In this document: piece by piece, positions 5,786 to 5,957 of the stretch
Position numbering within the stretch: position 1 is the first letter of the stretch
Layout: every line of letters begins with the position of its first letter
Source: Candidatus Omnitrophota bacterium
GTDB lineage: Bacteria > Omnitrophota > Gorgyraeia > 2-01-FULL-45-10
DNA: 5,957 bases
Assembly (NCBI GenBank): GCA_003140915.1
Contig: PLLI01000126.1
Location: 1 to 5,957, forward strand
Direction of reading: 5' to 3'
The notes under the pieces: generated by a model
Told to the model about the DNA's origin: nothing
Seen by the model: only the letters and a program-made list of their open reading frames with translations
Databases searched by the model: none
Position numbers and translations under genes: made by a program

Positions 5786-5957
5786 ATGAGTAAATTAAAG
5801 TTGCTCTTAGCGGCGAGCGAGGTGGTGCCGTTCGCCAAGACGGGAGGGTTGGCCGACGTGGCGGGCAGCCTGCCGATCGCCCTCGAAGAGATGGGCGTGG
5901 ATGTGAGGGTGATCATGCCCAAATACGGATGCGTTAAGCTAAAAGGAGACCAGACCG
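5786..5957 (+). CDS. glgA: Glycogen/starch synthase, N-terminal fragment (cut by window edge)
   Basis: GlgA, a GT5-family glycosyltransferase, extends alpha-1,4-glucan chains using ADP-glucose (UDP-glucose in some members). The 57 visible residues begin [29 protein letters not shown], the characteristic start of the family. They include the K-x-G-G-L nucleotide-sugar binding motif (K18 to L22; K15 in E. coli) and the following [16 protein letters not shown] strand-turn. The rest, including the C-terminal GT-B domain, is outside the window. The 33-nt gap after polA has no terminator-like hairpin, so co-transcription from the polA promoter is likely. Pairing with polA is not a standard glycogen operon arrangement; other glg genes may lie further right. 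Confidence 0.93.
   Translation, partial: MSKLKLLLAASEVVPFAKTGGLADVAGSLPIALEEMGVDVRVIMPKYGCVKLKGDQT

Overview
The window reads as a stretch of chromosome from an uncultivated Gram-negative-type bacterium. The divergent but complete DNA polymerase I, the secreted Asp-box protein and the stand-alone four-helix-bundle gene would fit a lineage such as Candidatus Omnitrophota. That placement rests on general resemblance only, with no search behind it, so treat it as a weak guess. All supported genes lie on the + strand.

Layout: positions 1-62 hold what may be the last codons of a gene entering from the left, overlapping a perfect 18-bp palindrome. A small five-helix membrane protein that resembles the VIT1/CCC1 iron/manganese transporter family follows (119-613). 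An AT-rich gap then carries a near-consensus sigma-70-type promoter (660-688). Directly behind it is the most unusual part of the window, a compact unit of about 521 bp (709-1229). It consists of a four-helix-bundle (S23/IVS-type) gene tightly bracketed by two inverted 54-bp arms. Each arm is built from degenerate GTAGTGG heptamers with the same internal 5-nt phase break (GTTAG).

Downstream is a secreted protein (1265-2851) with a signal peptide, Asp-box beta-propeller repeats, an acidic linker and a conserved-looking C-terminal domain of unknown function. A second near-consensus promoter (2869-2897) then precedes polA (3026-5752), which encodes a full three-domain DNA polymerase I. The start of glgA (glycogen/starch synthase) follows after a 33-nt gap with a strong ribosome binding site and runs off the right edge; polA and glgA are probably co-transcribed.

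There is no obvious shared pathway. PolA serves replication and repair, GlgA glycogen storage, the VIT-like protein probably metal handling, and the Asp-box protein acts outside the cytoplasm. The main point of interest is the heptamer-armed four-helix-bundle unit. It appears to sit between a promoter and the secreted-protein gene it may once have served, and it has the form of a small mobile or RNA-folding element with no recognisable transposase.
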